Source: Streptomyces sp. 1-11 (lineage in GTDB: Bacteria; Actinomycetota; Actinomycetes; Streptomycetales; Streptomycetaceae). Taken from it: a DNA stretch of 64,000 bases. Position 1 is the first letter of the stretch. Each line of letters begins with the position of its first letter. The notes beneath the pieces were generated by a model, which saw nothing but the letters and a program-made list of their open reading frames with translations, ran no database searches and had not been told where the DNA came from. Location of the stretch: assembly GCF_007176755.1 (NCBI RefSeq), contig NZ_BJTV01000009.1:62001-126000 (forward strand), written 5' to 3'. Positions 8,512-15,729 of this stretch are shown here, one piece after another. The position numbers were made by a program, and so were the translations under genes.

Positions 8512-11139
8512 GTGAACGACTACGAACCGCTGTCCGAGGCGGCCGGCCTGAGCCCGGGCGCCCCCGGCGCCGGCCCGCCCGCCGGTCCCGGCCCGTCCGC
8601 GGGCGTGGAACCGGCGGACCCGCCGGGGGCCGTGGAACCGGCGGACCCGTCCGGGGTCGTGGAGCCCTCCGGCCCGGCCTGGGCCGTGGAGCCGTCCGGC
8701 CTGACGGGCGTCGCGGAGCCGTCCGCACTGACGGGCGTCGTGGAGCCGTCCGGCCCGACGGGGGCCGGTGAGTTCCCCGGCCCGGCGCAGGAGACGGGGC
8801 CCGGCGCGCCGGTCACCACGCCCGTCGGCAGGCTCGCCGCCACCGTCGAGCGGCTGCGCGGGGAGGTACGGGCGGCCCAGGCCGAGGCCGAGGGCCGGGC
8901 GCTGCTGGAACTGGCCAAGGGCATCCTGGTCGAGCGCCTGGGCTGCGGCCCGGCGCAGGCCGCCCGCCAGCTCGCCGAGCTGACCGAGCAGGCCCGGATG
9001 ACCCCGCTGGAGTTCGCGGTCGAGGTCATCAACCAGGCCGCCCGCGACCGGGTCTCGGAGGTCGCCAAGGCCTTCCTGGCCGCCACCGCCGACCCGGTCG
9101 CGCCGGAGGAGGACTCCGCCGCCGTACGGCTGCGCGCCGCCGAGAGCGGCGCCCTGGCCGCGGACGACACCCAGGCGGTGGCCGACTCGCTCCTCCAGCA
9201 CGCCCTGCGGCCGCTCGGCGCGGTCGCCGTCGCCGTCTGGGCCGCCGGCTCCGACGGCTCGCTCACCCTGGCCGGCAGCGCCGGGTTCCCGCAGGCCGAG
9301 GCGGACCGCTGGCGCTACGTCCCGCCGGACGTGGCCACCGTGGCCCGGCGCGGCCTGACCGAACCGGGCGGCCAGTGGCTCACCTCGCTCGCCGAGTCCG
9401 GGCTGCCCACCATCGGCCGCCGGGACTTCGCGGAGGGCGCCCGGGTCGCCGTGCCGGCGGGCGCGGGCGGCCGTATCCACGGCGTCCTGGAGATCGCCTG
9501 GCCCGGCCCCGAGGGTCCGCGGCCGCCTCAGGTGGTCCGCCAGCTCGAGGCACTCGCCGAGCTGTGCGCGCACACCCTGGAGTCCCACCCGCTGCTGCCC
9601 GGCCCGCAGGACACCCGGGTGCTGCCGGACGTGGTGGAACTGATGGACCTGGCGGACGGGCTGCACGACCCGGCGCTGGTCCTGGTGCCGCACCTGGACG
9701 AGACCGGCCGGCTCGTCGACTTCCGCATCCAGCACGTCAACAGCCGCTTCATGGACCCGGCGGGCCGGCCGCGGGCCGTGGTCGGCGGCGCCCTGCTGCT
9801 GGAGGCCTACCCGATGGCCGCCGGGTCCAACGAGCTGTTCCAGCGGGTGGAGCGGGTGTACGCCACCGGAGAGCCCTTCCGGGCCCACCGCATGCGGCTC
9901 ACCGCCCTGGTCGACCAGGTGCCGCTGTCGGCCTTCGCGGACATCAGTATCAGCCGGCACGGCACCACCGTGCTGCTGATCTGGCGGATCGAGGACGAGA
10001 CGGCGCGCCTGGCCAGCCTGCTCCAGCACGCCCAGCGGCTCGGCCGCATCGGCGGCTTCGAGGAGAACCTGCTGACCGCCGAGATCACCTGGAACGGTCA
10101 GCTGTTCGACCTGTACGGCCGCCCGCCCACCAGCCCTCCGGTCCCGCTGGAGGACCTGGCCGCGCACGCGCACCCCGACGACGCCGTAGGCATCGGCCGG
10201 TTCCTGCGCACCCTCGTGCACCACCGGCGCCCGGCCTCCGTCGCCTTCCGGCTGCAGCGGCCGGAGGGGGTCACCCGGCACGTGCGGGTGGTGGCCGAAC
10301 CGGTCCTGGACACCGACGGCCAGCTGCTCGTGGTGCGCGGCGCCTACCAGGACATCTCGGCCCAGCACTGGACCGAGGTCGCCCTGGCCGCCACCCGCGA
10401 CCAGCTCGCCCACACCGAGCAGCAGGCCGACGAGCGCAACCGGCTGGCCCTGCAGCTCCAGCACGCCATCATGCCCCCGGCGCACGCCCCCCTGGAGGTG
10501 CCGGACCTGCAGGTGGCCGTGCGGTACCGGCCCGCGGAGACGGAGCACCTGGTCGGCGGCGACTGGTACGACGCGGTGGTGCTGCCCTCGGGCCTCGTGC
10601 TGCTGTGCGTGGGGGACGTGGCCGGGCACGGCATAGAGGCGGCGACCAGCATGGTGGTGCTCCGCAACGCCCTGCGCGGCCTGGCCGTGACCGGCGCCGG
10701 ACCGGCGCAGCTGCTGTCCTGGCTGAACATCGTCGCCCACCATCTGACCGGCGCCGTCACCGCCACCGCGGTGTGCGGTCTGTACGACGGTGAGCGGCGG
10801 ACCCTGCGCTGGGCCCGGGCGGGACATCTGCCGCCGGTTCTGGTGCGGGACGGGGAGGCCAGCGCCATGCCCACGCTGAAGGGGCTGCTGCTGGGCGCCG
10901 TGCCGGACGCGGTGTACGAGGAGACGGAGATGCAACTGGCGGCCGGCGACACCCTGCTGATGTACACCGACGGGCTGATCGAGCGACGGGACCGCTCCGT
11001 CCAGGAGTCCCTGTCGCATCTGCTGTCCATGGCCCGCTCCGCACCCGGCGGCCTGGACCAGCACCTGGACCGGCTGCTCACGCACAGTAGGTCGGACACG
11101 GACGACGACACCTGCATCGTGGGGCTGAGGCTCGCCTGA
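8512..11139 (+). CDS. ANTAR-GAF-PAS-PP2C (SpoIIE-type) phosphatase
   Basis: 875 residues. The N-terminal 90 residues are low-complexity and contain a nine-residue tandem repeat. Next come an ANTAR-like helical domain (about 116-180; LAKGILVERLGCGPAQAARQL), a GAF-like region (about 205-370), two PAS-like regions (about 380-630), and a C-terminal PP2C phosphatase (about 660-875) with GDWYDA near 684 and GDVAGHG near 701, the metal-binding aspartates of SpoIIE/RsbU enzymes. Such proteins dephosphorylate STAS anti-anti-sigma factors; partner-switching control of a sigma factor is therefore the likely role. An ANTAR domain at the N-terminus, rather than the usual C-terminus, is uncommon. GTG 8512 has GAGGAG upstream. 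It lies 37 bases after the hybrid kinase and was probably recruited to the same stress pathway. Confidence 0.88.
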   Translation: MNDYEPLSEAAGLSPGAPGAGPPAGPGPSAGVEPADPPGAVEPADPSGVVEPSGPAWAVEPSGLTGVAEPSALTGVVEPSGPTGAGEFPGPAQETGPGAPVTTPVGRLAATVERLRGEVRAAQAEAEGRALLELAKGILVERLGCGPAQAARQLAELTEQARMTPLEFAVEVINQAARDRVSEVAKAFLAATADPVAPEEDSAAVRLRAAESGALAADDTQAVADSLLQHALRPLGAVAVAVWAAGSDGSLTLAGSAGFPQAEADRWRYVPPDVATVARRGLTEPGGQWLTSLAESGLPTIGRRDFAEGARVAVPAGAGGRIHGVLEIAWPGPEGPRPPQVVRQLEALAELCAHTLESHPLLPGPQDTRVLPDVVELMDLADGLHDPALVLVPHLDETGRLVDFRIQHVNSRFMDPAGRPRAVVGGALLLEAYPMAAGSNELFQRVERVYATGEPFRAHRMRLTALVDQVPLSAFADISISRHGTTVLLIWRIEDETARLASLLQHAQRLGRIGGFEENLLTAEITWNGQLFDLYGRPPTSPPVPLEDLAAHAHPDDAVGIGRFLRTLVHHRRPASVAFRLQRPEGVTRHVRVVAEPVLDTDGQLLVVRGAYQDISAQHWTEVALAATRDQLAHTEQQADERNRLALQLQHAIMPPAHAPLEVPDLQVAVRYRPAETEHLVGGDWYDAVVLPSGLVLLCVGDVAGHGIEAATSMVVLRNALRGLAVTGAGPAQLLSWLNIVAHHLTGAVTATAVCGLYDGERRTLRWARAGHLPPVLVRDGEASAMPTLKGLLLGAVPDAVYEETEMQLAAGDTLLMYTDGLIERRDRSVQESLSHLLSMARSAPGGLDQHLDRLLTHSRSDTDDDTCIVGLRLA
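8605..8766 (+). repeat. Six tandem 27-bp repeats (9-residue units) in the phosphatase N-terminus
   Basis: Units start at 8605, 8632, 8659, 8686, 8713 and 8740. Each encodes nine residues of the form V-E-P-S-G-x-T-G-V/A (first two units VEPADPPGA and VEPADPSGV), residues 32-85. Being a multiple of three, copy-number change would not shift the frame, so length polymorphism between strains is expected. Confidence 0.93.
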
Positions 11140-11187
11140 GCCGGACGCCCGGGCCGGGCCGGAGCCGTGCGGCGTCGTCGCCCCGCG

Positions 11188-11637
11188 TCACCCGCCCGGT
11201 CGGGGGTGCAGGGCGACGGTGGCGGTGACGCGCTTGCCGCGCGGCAGCGGGGCGACCTCCAGGCCGCCGCTGAGCAGGTTCACCAGGAGCAGCCCGTGGC
11301 CGCCCACCCGGCCCGGGTCGGGCGGGGGCTGCCGGGGGAGCTCCGGGGACGTGTCGACGACCGTGATGCTCAGCGCGGTGGCGTCGGGCGTCAGCTCCAG
11401 CCGGAGCGCGCACGGGCCCGGTGCGTGTTTGACGGCGTTGGTGACGAGCTCGCTGGCGACCAGCTGGGCGTCCTGGAGAGCGCGCCGTCCCGGTGCGGGC
11501 CGGGTCCGTTCCAGGAGGGCGCCCACCGCGTCCCTCGCCTCGGCGATGCAGGGCGCGCCGCAGTCCCAGGTGCGGCTGTACCGCAAGGTGGGAGGACGGT
11601 CCTGCGTGACCGTGTGAGTCGACAGTTGGATGTCCAT
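11188..11637 (-). CDS. RsbW/SpoIIAB-type HATPase_c protein (anti-sigma/serine kinase family)
   Basis: 149 residues, essentially one GHKL ATP-binding domain. ASELVTNAVKHA is the N box and DTSPELP followed by VGGHGLLLVNLL supplies the G boxes. The expanded actinobacterial family of small HATPase proteins includes anti-sigma factors and serine kinases that act on STAS antagonists; the specific partner here is unknown. It converges on the PP2C phosphatase gene (48 bases between stops), a natural enzymatic opponent. Start ATG 11637 has ACGAGGT immediately upstream, and GGAGGAAGAGG further 5'. Longer in-frame upstream starts exist but lack a ribosome site. Confidence 0.85.
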   Translation of the reverse strand: MDIQLSTHTVTQDRPPTLRYSRTWDCGAPCIAEARDAVGALLERTRPAPGRRALQDAQLVASELVTNAVKHAPGPCALRLELTPDATALSITVVDTSPELPRQPPPDPGRVGGHGLLLVNLLSGGLEVAPLPRGKRVTATVALHPRPGG

Positions 11638-11819
11638 ACCTCGTTGCCCTCTTCCTCCGGGGGTCGGGGTCCCTTCCTGATCGAGGAGGCGCGTGCCGTC
11701 CCTGTGGCGGTTACCCACTGGAGGGTCGGTCAAGTACACGCGAACCGGGGCAGGCCGCGGAGATCCGGTCGAGCGATCCCCGCGGCCTGCCCCGGCGTGC
11801 TGCTCCGGTGCAGCGCTCG

Positions 11820-11993
11820 TCAGTGCTTGAAGGCGTCCTTGCCCTTCTCCTTGGCCTCCCGGGCGTCGCCCCGCGCGCCCTCCATGCGGCCCTCGGCCTC
11901 CATGCGCTCGTTGCCGACGGCGCGGCCGACGGTCTCCTTGGCCTTGCCCTTGGCCTGCTCCGCCTTGGCCTTCGCCTTCTGGTTGCCTGCCAT
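11820..11993 (-). CDS. CsbD-family general stress protein
   Basis: 57 residues, highly charged and rich in Lys, Ala, Glu and Gly: it begins MAGNQKAKAKAEQAKGKAKE and continues with TVGRAVGNERMEAEGR, the standard CsbD layout. No membrane segment. CsbD proteins are induced as part of general stress (sigma-B-type) regulons in Gram-positive bacteria; the molecular function is unknown. It sits between the small HATPase protein and a divergent ANTAR/GAF regulator, which supports a stress regulon. The ribosome site is weak (GGGATGTG before the start). Confidence 0.9.
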   Translation of the reverse strand: MAGNQKAKAKAEQAKGKAKETVGRAVGNERMEAEGRMEGARGDAREAKEKGKDAFKH

Positions 11994-12315
11994 GGGGTAG
12001 TCACATCCCAACGTCGTTCGGTGTGCGGTCGACATCCGGATTGCCGTTCTGTCCCGGTCCAAACCCCCGGCTCCCGCGGCGTGCCCCTCGGCGGGCCGTG
12101 CCCCGCACGGCTCCCACCGGGCACGCGGCCCGTGCCCGGTGGGCCGGCCGGGGAGCGCCGCCCGTGTCGTCACGCCCCGTCCGGCCCGCGTCTGCTTGCC
12201 TTTTCCCGGTGACCGGGAACAGGGTGGTGGAAGGAGCCCGCCGGGCGGCGGACGGCGGTCCGCGCGCGGCGGGGAAGGACATGCGCGTGCACACGAACCC
12301 ACTGGACGGCGCACC
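11994..12315. other. Divergent intergenic region csbD / ANTAR-GAF gene
   Basis: 322 bases. It contains the 17-base palindrome at 12203-12219 and a 12-codon leader reading frame beginning 12281 (both listed separately). Upstream of csbD on the minus strand there is a GGTTTGG element but no clear GGGTAY partner, so a sigma-B-type promoter is possible but unproven. Confidence 0.5.
12203..12219. promoter_or_regulatory. Perfect palindrome TTCCCGGTGACCGGGAA (8+1+8), candidate operator
   Basis: Both 8-base arms are exact reverse complements around a single central G. It lies in the divergent region between csbD (start 11993) and the ANTAR/GAF gene (start 12316). The one-base centre makes it a poor RNA hairpin and a better protein-binding site. 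No regulator is assigned. Confidence 0.5.
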
Positions 12316-12319
12316 GTGA
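12281..12319 (+). CDS. Candidate 12-codon leader peptide coupled to the next gene
   Basis: ATG at 12281 follows a good ribosome site (GGGGAAGG). The frame encodes MRVHTNPLDGAP and stops at TGA 12317-12319, which overlaps the GTG start (12316) of the downstream gene by two bases in a GTGA junction. The downstream GTG itself has no recognisable ribosome site, so reinitiation from this leader would explain its translation. No homology is claimed. Confidence 0.45.
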   Translation: MRVHTNPLDGAP

Positions 12320-13509
12320 CCACGGGCGCCTCGCTGACCGTGCTGCCGGTGGCCGACCGGGCGGTGGTACTGCGGCTGTCCGGCGCCTGGGACCGTCACG
12401 GCGCCGGGCCGGCCCTGAGCCGCGAACTGGAACCGAGGCTGGCGAGCGCCGGCCGGCGCGGACTCTGCCTCGTCCTGGACGTCTCCGGGGTCAGCGGAAC
12501 GAGCACGGAGTTCCGGGACGCCCTGGACGCCCCCACCCGTGATCTCGGGGCCGAGTCGGTCCTGGTCAGCGGCGCTTGCCCCGCGGTGCGCGCGGTCCTC
12601 ACGGCCGTCGAGCTGCCCGGTGTGCGGCTGTGTCCCACCCTGGAGGAGGCGCTGGCCCTCGTGTGCCGGGCGGCCGCCGCCGGGCCACGGCCCGAAGCGG
12701 CGCGGGCGGTGCCGGAGGACGTGCGCAGCGAGGTGTTCGGGCTGCGGGCGAAGGCGCGCACCAGCGGGCTCATCGGGATCGCCCAGGGCATCCTGCTCGC
12801 CCGCTACGGCCTGCCGGACCCCGGCGAGGCGTTCGCCCTGCTGCGGGCCGGCTCCCAGCACCACAACGTGCCGCTGCGCGTGTTGGCCGCGGCGGTGGTG
12901 AGCGCGCCGGCGCCGCGGGCGCCGCACGAGTGGTTCCCCGGACGCCGTCATGTTCCGCCGCCCGTCCTCGACCTCGCGCCGCCCGGTCCGGTGGACGTGC
13001 GCGACCGCCGGCAGGTCCTCAGGGCCGCCGTGTACACGGCTGTGACCGTGACCGACGCGGACGCCGCGGAGATCCACCTGACCGACCACACCCGCGAGGC
13101 CCTGGTCCTGGAGGCCCACCACGCGCTGGACGCCGCCTACCGCGACTGCCTGGCCCTGGTCTGCGGTCCGCCCGCGGTGTGCGCCCGGGCCCAGGCGGCC
13201 GGCAAGCCGGTGACCGTCGCCGATGTGGCCGCCGATCCCGCCCTGGCCGGGCACCCCGTCGGCCGGGCCACGCTCGCCGCGGGCAGCCGCGCCGTGCACA
13301 GCACCCCCATGATGACCACCGAGGGCGAGTGCAAGGGCGTGGTCTCCGTGCACCGGGCGGGCCCGGACGTCTGGCTGGCGCCGGCGCAGGAGACGGCCCT
13401 CGGCGAACTGGCCGGCGACCTCGCCGCCTGGCGCTCGTGGTACCGCCGCACCGTCGTGCTCGACGCCCTGGAGTACCTGCACGCCCGCGGCACGGGGTGG
13501 GCGGACTGA
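12316..13509 (+). CDS. STAS-like / ANTAR / GAF regulatory protein
   Basis: 397 residues. The first 120 residues resemble a STAS domain (LTVLPVADRAVVLRLSG, then LCLVLDVSGVSGTSTEF), although the position that is Ser/Thr in anti-anti-sigma factors is unclear. Residues about 140-195 form an ANTAR-like helix bundle (LRAKARTSGLIGIAQGILLARYG). Residues about 220-390 are a GAF domain. ANTAR domains bind tandem RNA hairpins and cause antitermination; GAF supplies the sensory input. GTG 12316 is chosen because it begins the conserved region and overlaps the stop of the leader frame. It forms a stress-regulator neighbourhood with csbD and the PP2C phosphatase. Confidence 0.8.
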   Translation: MTTGASLTVLPVADRAVVLRLSGAWDRHGAGPALSRELEPRLASAGRRGLCLVLDVSGVSGTSTEFRDALDAPTRDLGAESVLVSGACPAVRAVLTAVELPGVRLCPTLEEALALVCRAAAAGPRPEAARAVPEDVRSEVFGLRAKARTSGLIGIAQGILLARYGLPDPGEAFALLRAGSQHHNVPLRVLAAAVVSAPAPRAPHEWFPGRRHVPPPVLDLAPPGPVDVRDRRQVLRAAVYTAVTVTDADAAEIHLTDHTREALVLEAHHALDAAYRDCLALVCGPPAVCARAQAAGKPVTVADVAADPALAGHPVGRATLAAGSRAVHSTPMMTTEGECKGVVSVHRAGPDVWLAPAQETALGELAGDLAAWRSWYRRTVVLDALEYLHARGTGWAD

Positions 13510-13587
13510 AGGTACCCGGCCTGGCGGCAGGCCCCGCCCGTACCGGCCGGACGGCGGGGGGCGGGCCCTCGGCCGCCCGGCGCGGGC

Positions 13588-14844
13588 TCAGGAGCGGCCG
13601 ACGGGGTCCTGGTCCAGCAGCGCGGCCTCGCCGTCCTCGGCCGGTGACGGGCCGCCGGCGGCCGGTGCCGTGCGGCGGCCGGCGAGGCCGGCCAGCCGGC
13701 GGGCGACCGGTTCGGTGTAGCGGGCGGTGAGGGGGCCGAGGACCACCAGGATGAGGACGTACGCCGTGGCCAGCGGGCCGAGGTCGGAGTCGATGCCGGC
13801 GGTCACCGCCAGACCGGCGATGACGATGGAGAACTCGCCGCGGGCCACCAGCGTGCCGCCGGCCCGCCACCTGCCCTTCGCCGATATGCCCGCCCGGCGC
13901 GCCGCCCAGTAGCCGGTCGCGATCTTGGTGAGCGTGGTGACGACCGCCAGGGCGAGGGCGGGCAGCAGCACCGGCGGGATGCTGGCCGGGTCGGTGTGCA
14001 GGCCGAAGAAGACGAAGAACACCGCGGCGAAGAGGTCCCGCAGCGGGGCGAGCAGGTTGTGCGCGCCCTCGGCGACCTCACCGGAGAGCGCGATGCCGAC
14101 CAGGAACGCGCCCACCGCCGCCGACACCTGCAGCTGCTGGGCCACGCCGGCCACCAGCAGGGTCAGTCCCAGCACGACGAGCAGCAGCTTCTCGGGGTCG
14201 TCGCTGGAGACGAAGCGGGAGATGTGCCGCCCGAACCGCACCGCCAGCAGCAGGACGAGACCGGCGACGCCGAGGGCCACGGCCAGCGTCACGCTGCCCG
14301 CGGCGAGCCCGGTCCCGGCCAGCAGGGCGGTGACGACGGGCAGGTAGACCGCCATCGACAGGTCCTCCAGCACCAGGATGCTGAGGATCACCGGGGTCTC
14401 CCGGTTGCCTATCCGGCCCAGGTCGCCCAGTACCTTGGCGATGACGCCCGAGGAGGAGATCCAGGTGATGCCGGCGAGGACGACGGCGGCGATGGGACCC
14501 CAGCCGAGCAGCAGCGCCATCACGGCGCCCGGCAGGGCGTTGAGGGTGGCGTCGACGATTCCGGCCGGGTACTGGGTCCGGAGGTTGGAGACCAGGTCGC
14601 TGGCCGTGTACTCCAGGCCCAGCATGAGCAGCAGCAGGACCACGCCGATCTCGGCGCCGATCGCCACGAACTCCTCGCTGGCGCCGAGCGGCAGCAGCCC
14701 GCCTTCGCCGAAGGCCAGTCCGGCCAGCAGGTACAGCGGGATGGGGGAGAAGCTCAGGCGCGCGGCGAGCCGGCCGAGCAGCCCGAGGCCGAGGATGATC
14801 GCACCGAACTCGATCAGGAAGACCGCGGAGGAGTGCATCCGCAT
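13588..14844 (-). CDS. CPA2-family cation:proton antiporter (KhtU/KefB-like)
   Basis: 418 residues with about 12 hydrophobic segments from residue 6 to 385 (for example LIEFGAIILGLGLLGRL and VVLLLLMLGLEYT). GVIAKVLGDLGRIG and the EFSIVIAGLAV segment resemble the CPA2 exchanger core. It exchanges K+ or Na+ for H+ across the membrane. There is no C-terminal TrkA_N domain; regulation is instead provided by the separate TrkA_C gene immediately upstream, the arrangement of the Bacillus KhtTU system. ATG 14844 overlaps the upstream stop by one base (TGATG); an in-frame GTG at 14847 is also possible. The last 35 residues are hydrophilic. Confidence 0.9.
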   Translation of the reverse strand: MRMHSSAVFLIEFGAIILGLGLLGRLAARLSFSPIPLYLLAGLAFGEGGLLPLGASEEFVAIGAEIGVVLLLLMLGLEYTASDLVSNLRTQYPAGIVDATLNALPGAVMALLLGWGPIAAVVLAGITWISSSGVIAKVLGDLGRIGNRETPVILSILVLEDLSMAVYLPVVTALLAGTGLAAGSVTLAVALGVAGLVLLLAVRFGRHISRFVSSDDPEKLLLVVLGLTLLVAGVAQQLQVSAAVGAFLVGIALSGEVAEGAHNLLAPLRDLFAAVFFVFFGLHTDPASIPPVLLPALALAVVTTLTKIATGYWAARRAGISAKGRWRAGGTLVARGEFSIVIAGLAVTAGIDSDLGPLATAYVLILVVLGPLTARYTEPVARRLAGLAGRRTAPAAGGPSPAEDGEAALLDQDPVGRS

Positions 14845-15329
14845 CACTCCCGGCCGAGGATCGCGGCGGCCGCGTCGACGCCCTCGCGGGTGCCGATCAC
14901 GATGAGCGTGTCCCCGCCGGCCAGCCGGAAGCCGGGCCCGGGGGAGGGGATCGCCTCGGCGCGCCGCAGCACGGCCACGATGGAGACCCCGGTCTCCGTG
15001 CGCATCCGGGTGTCGCCGAGCAGCCGGCCGTTCCAGTGCGAGACCCCGGACAGCTCGATCCGTTCGGCCACCAGGCCCAGCTCCGTGGTGGAGAGCAGGG
15101 TCGGGCTGTGGTGCGTCGGCTGGAGGGCCTCGGCCAGCGCCTGCGCCTCGCCGCCGGTGAGCCGCGCGGACAGGGCGCAGGCGTCGGGATCGTCACCCTG
15201 GTACGCGCTGAGCGTTCTCGCGCCGTCTCGGTGGGCCACCACCGAGAGTCGCTGCCGCTCCCGTGTCGTCAGGTCGTACCGCACACCGATTCCCGGCAAC
15301 GGCGTGCTGCTGGTGCGCGCTGCGCCCAT
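14844..15329 (-). CDS. TrkA_C-domain regulatory subunit of the antiporter (KhtT-like)
   Basis: 161 residues. The N-terminal 70 residues (GIGVRYDLTTRERQRLSVVA) match the small N-domain of KhtT-type regulators. The C-terminal 85 residues are a TrkA_C (RCK_C) domain ending LAGGDTLIVIGTREGVDAAA. In KhtTU, KhtT gates the antiporter in response to pH and, in Bacillus, cyclic di-AMP; whether this protein binds that ligand cannot be read from sequence. Start ATG 15329 has GGGGGGCGG upstream. The 5' region is unusually AT-rich for this genome and contains an inverted repeat at 15392-15410. Confidence 0.88.
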   Translation of the reverse strand: MGAARTSSTPLPGIGVRYDLTTRERQRLSVVAHRDGARTLSAYQGDDPDACALSARLTGGEAQALAEALQPTHHSPTLLSTTELGLVAERIELSGVSHWNGRLLGDTRMRTETGVSIVAVLRRAEAIPSPGPGFRLAGGDTLIVIGTREGVDAAAAILGRE

Positions 15330-15391
15330 GACCGCCCCCCTGCTCGATTTGAAGGTTTTTTGGGGAAACCATTACCGAGATCTTAACCCCT

Positions 15392-15410
15392 TGCATGGCA
15401 AGGCCATGCA
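15392..15410. promoter_or_regulatory. Inverted repeat TGCATGGCAAGGCCATGCA (8+3+8)
   Basis: Perfect 8-base arms with a 3-base centre, between the stop of the 60-residue zinc protein (15443) and the start of the antiporter operon (15329). It could be an operator of the antiporter operon or a short terminator of the upstream gene; there is no U-tract after it on the minus strand. It is flanked by AT-rich sequence. Confidence 0.45.
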
Positions 15411-15442
15411 GTGGTTCCGGTCCGGGCAGGGCGGGGCGGTGC

Positions 15443-15625
15443 TCAGGGGGCGGAGCCGGGACCGCTCTCGCCGTCGAGCGGGTCGGGCTGGCAGGTCCGG
15501 CAGAGCTCGTGCTCGCCGTCGCGGGTGACGACGGTTCCCCAGCCGAGGCAGTGCTCGCAGTCACGGGCCAGGCCGAGGTCGGGGTGGGGCGGCGGGAAGG
15601 GGCTGCGGTGTGCTCCGTAGGCCAT
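15443..15625 (-). CDS. Small double-CxxC (zinc-ribbon-like) protein
   Basis: 60 residues. Two cysteine pairs, CEHC near residue 23 and CRTC near 43, separated by a short WGTVVTRDGEHEL strand, make a plausible zinc ribbon. The N-terminus is Pro/His-rich and the C-terminus acidic. I do not recognise the family and assign no function. ATG 15625 is chosen because GAGGAG lies 9 bases upstream and a strong promoter ends about 45 bases upstream; the frame is open further 5' (an in-frame ATG at 15673) but lacks a ribosome site and overlaps that promoter. Confidence 0.7.
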   Translation of the reverse strand: MAYGAHRSPFPPPHPDLGLARDCEHCLGWGTVVTRDGEHELCRTCQPDPLDGESGPGSAP

Positions 15626-15671
15626 ACGGGGAGCGGCTCCTCGAGTCGCGGTCACGGTCCGGATGGCTTCC

Positions 15672-15699
15672 ATTATGTCTGATTTTTTACTTATGTCCA
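15672..15699 (-). promoter_or_regulatory. Sigma-70 (HrdB-like) promoter TGGACA-N16-CATAAT
   Basis: On the minus strand, TGGACA (15699-15694) and CATAAT (15677-15672) each match five of six consensus bases, 16 bases apart, in an AT-rich island. Transcription would start near 15665, giving a leader of about 40 nt for the 60-residue zinc protein. The boxes also form direct repeats of GACATAA. Confidence 0.65.
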
Positions 15700-15702
15700 C
15701 GC

Positions 15703-15729
15703 CTGATGTCACTCGGTGCCAGACATCAG
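15703..15729. promoter_or_regulatory. Inverted repeat CTGATGTC-N11-GACATCAG
   Basis: Perfect 8-base arms with an 11-base spacer. The right arm covers the stop codon of the aldo/keto reductase (15726-15728) and the left arm abuts the -35 box of the promoter above. Either a weak terminator of the reductase gene or a regulator site; the ATGTC core occurs twice more in the promoter. Confidence 0.45.
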
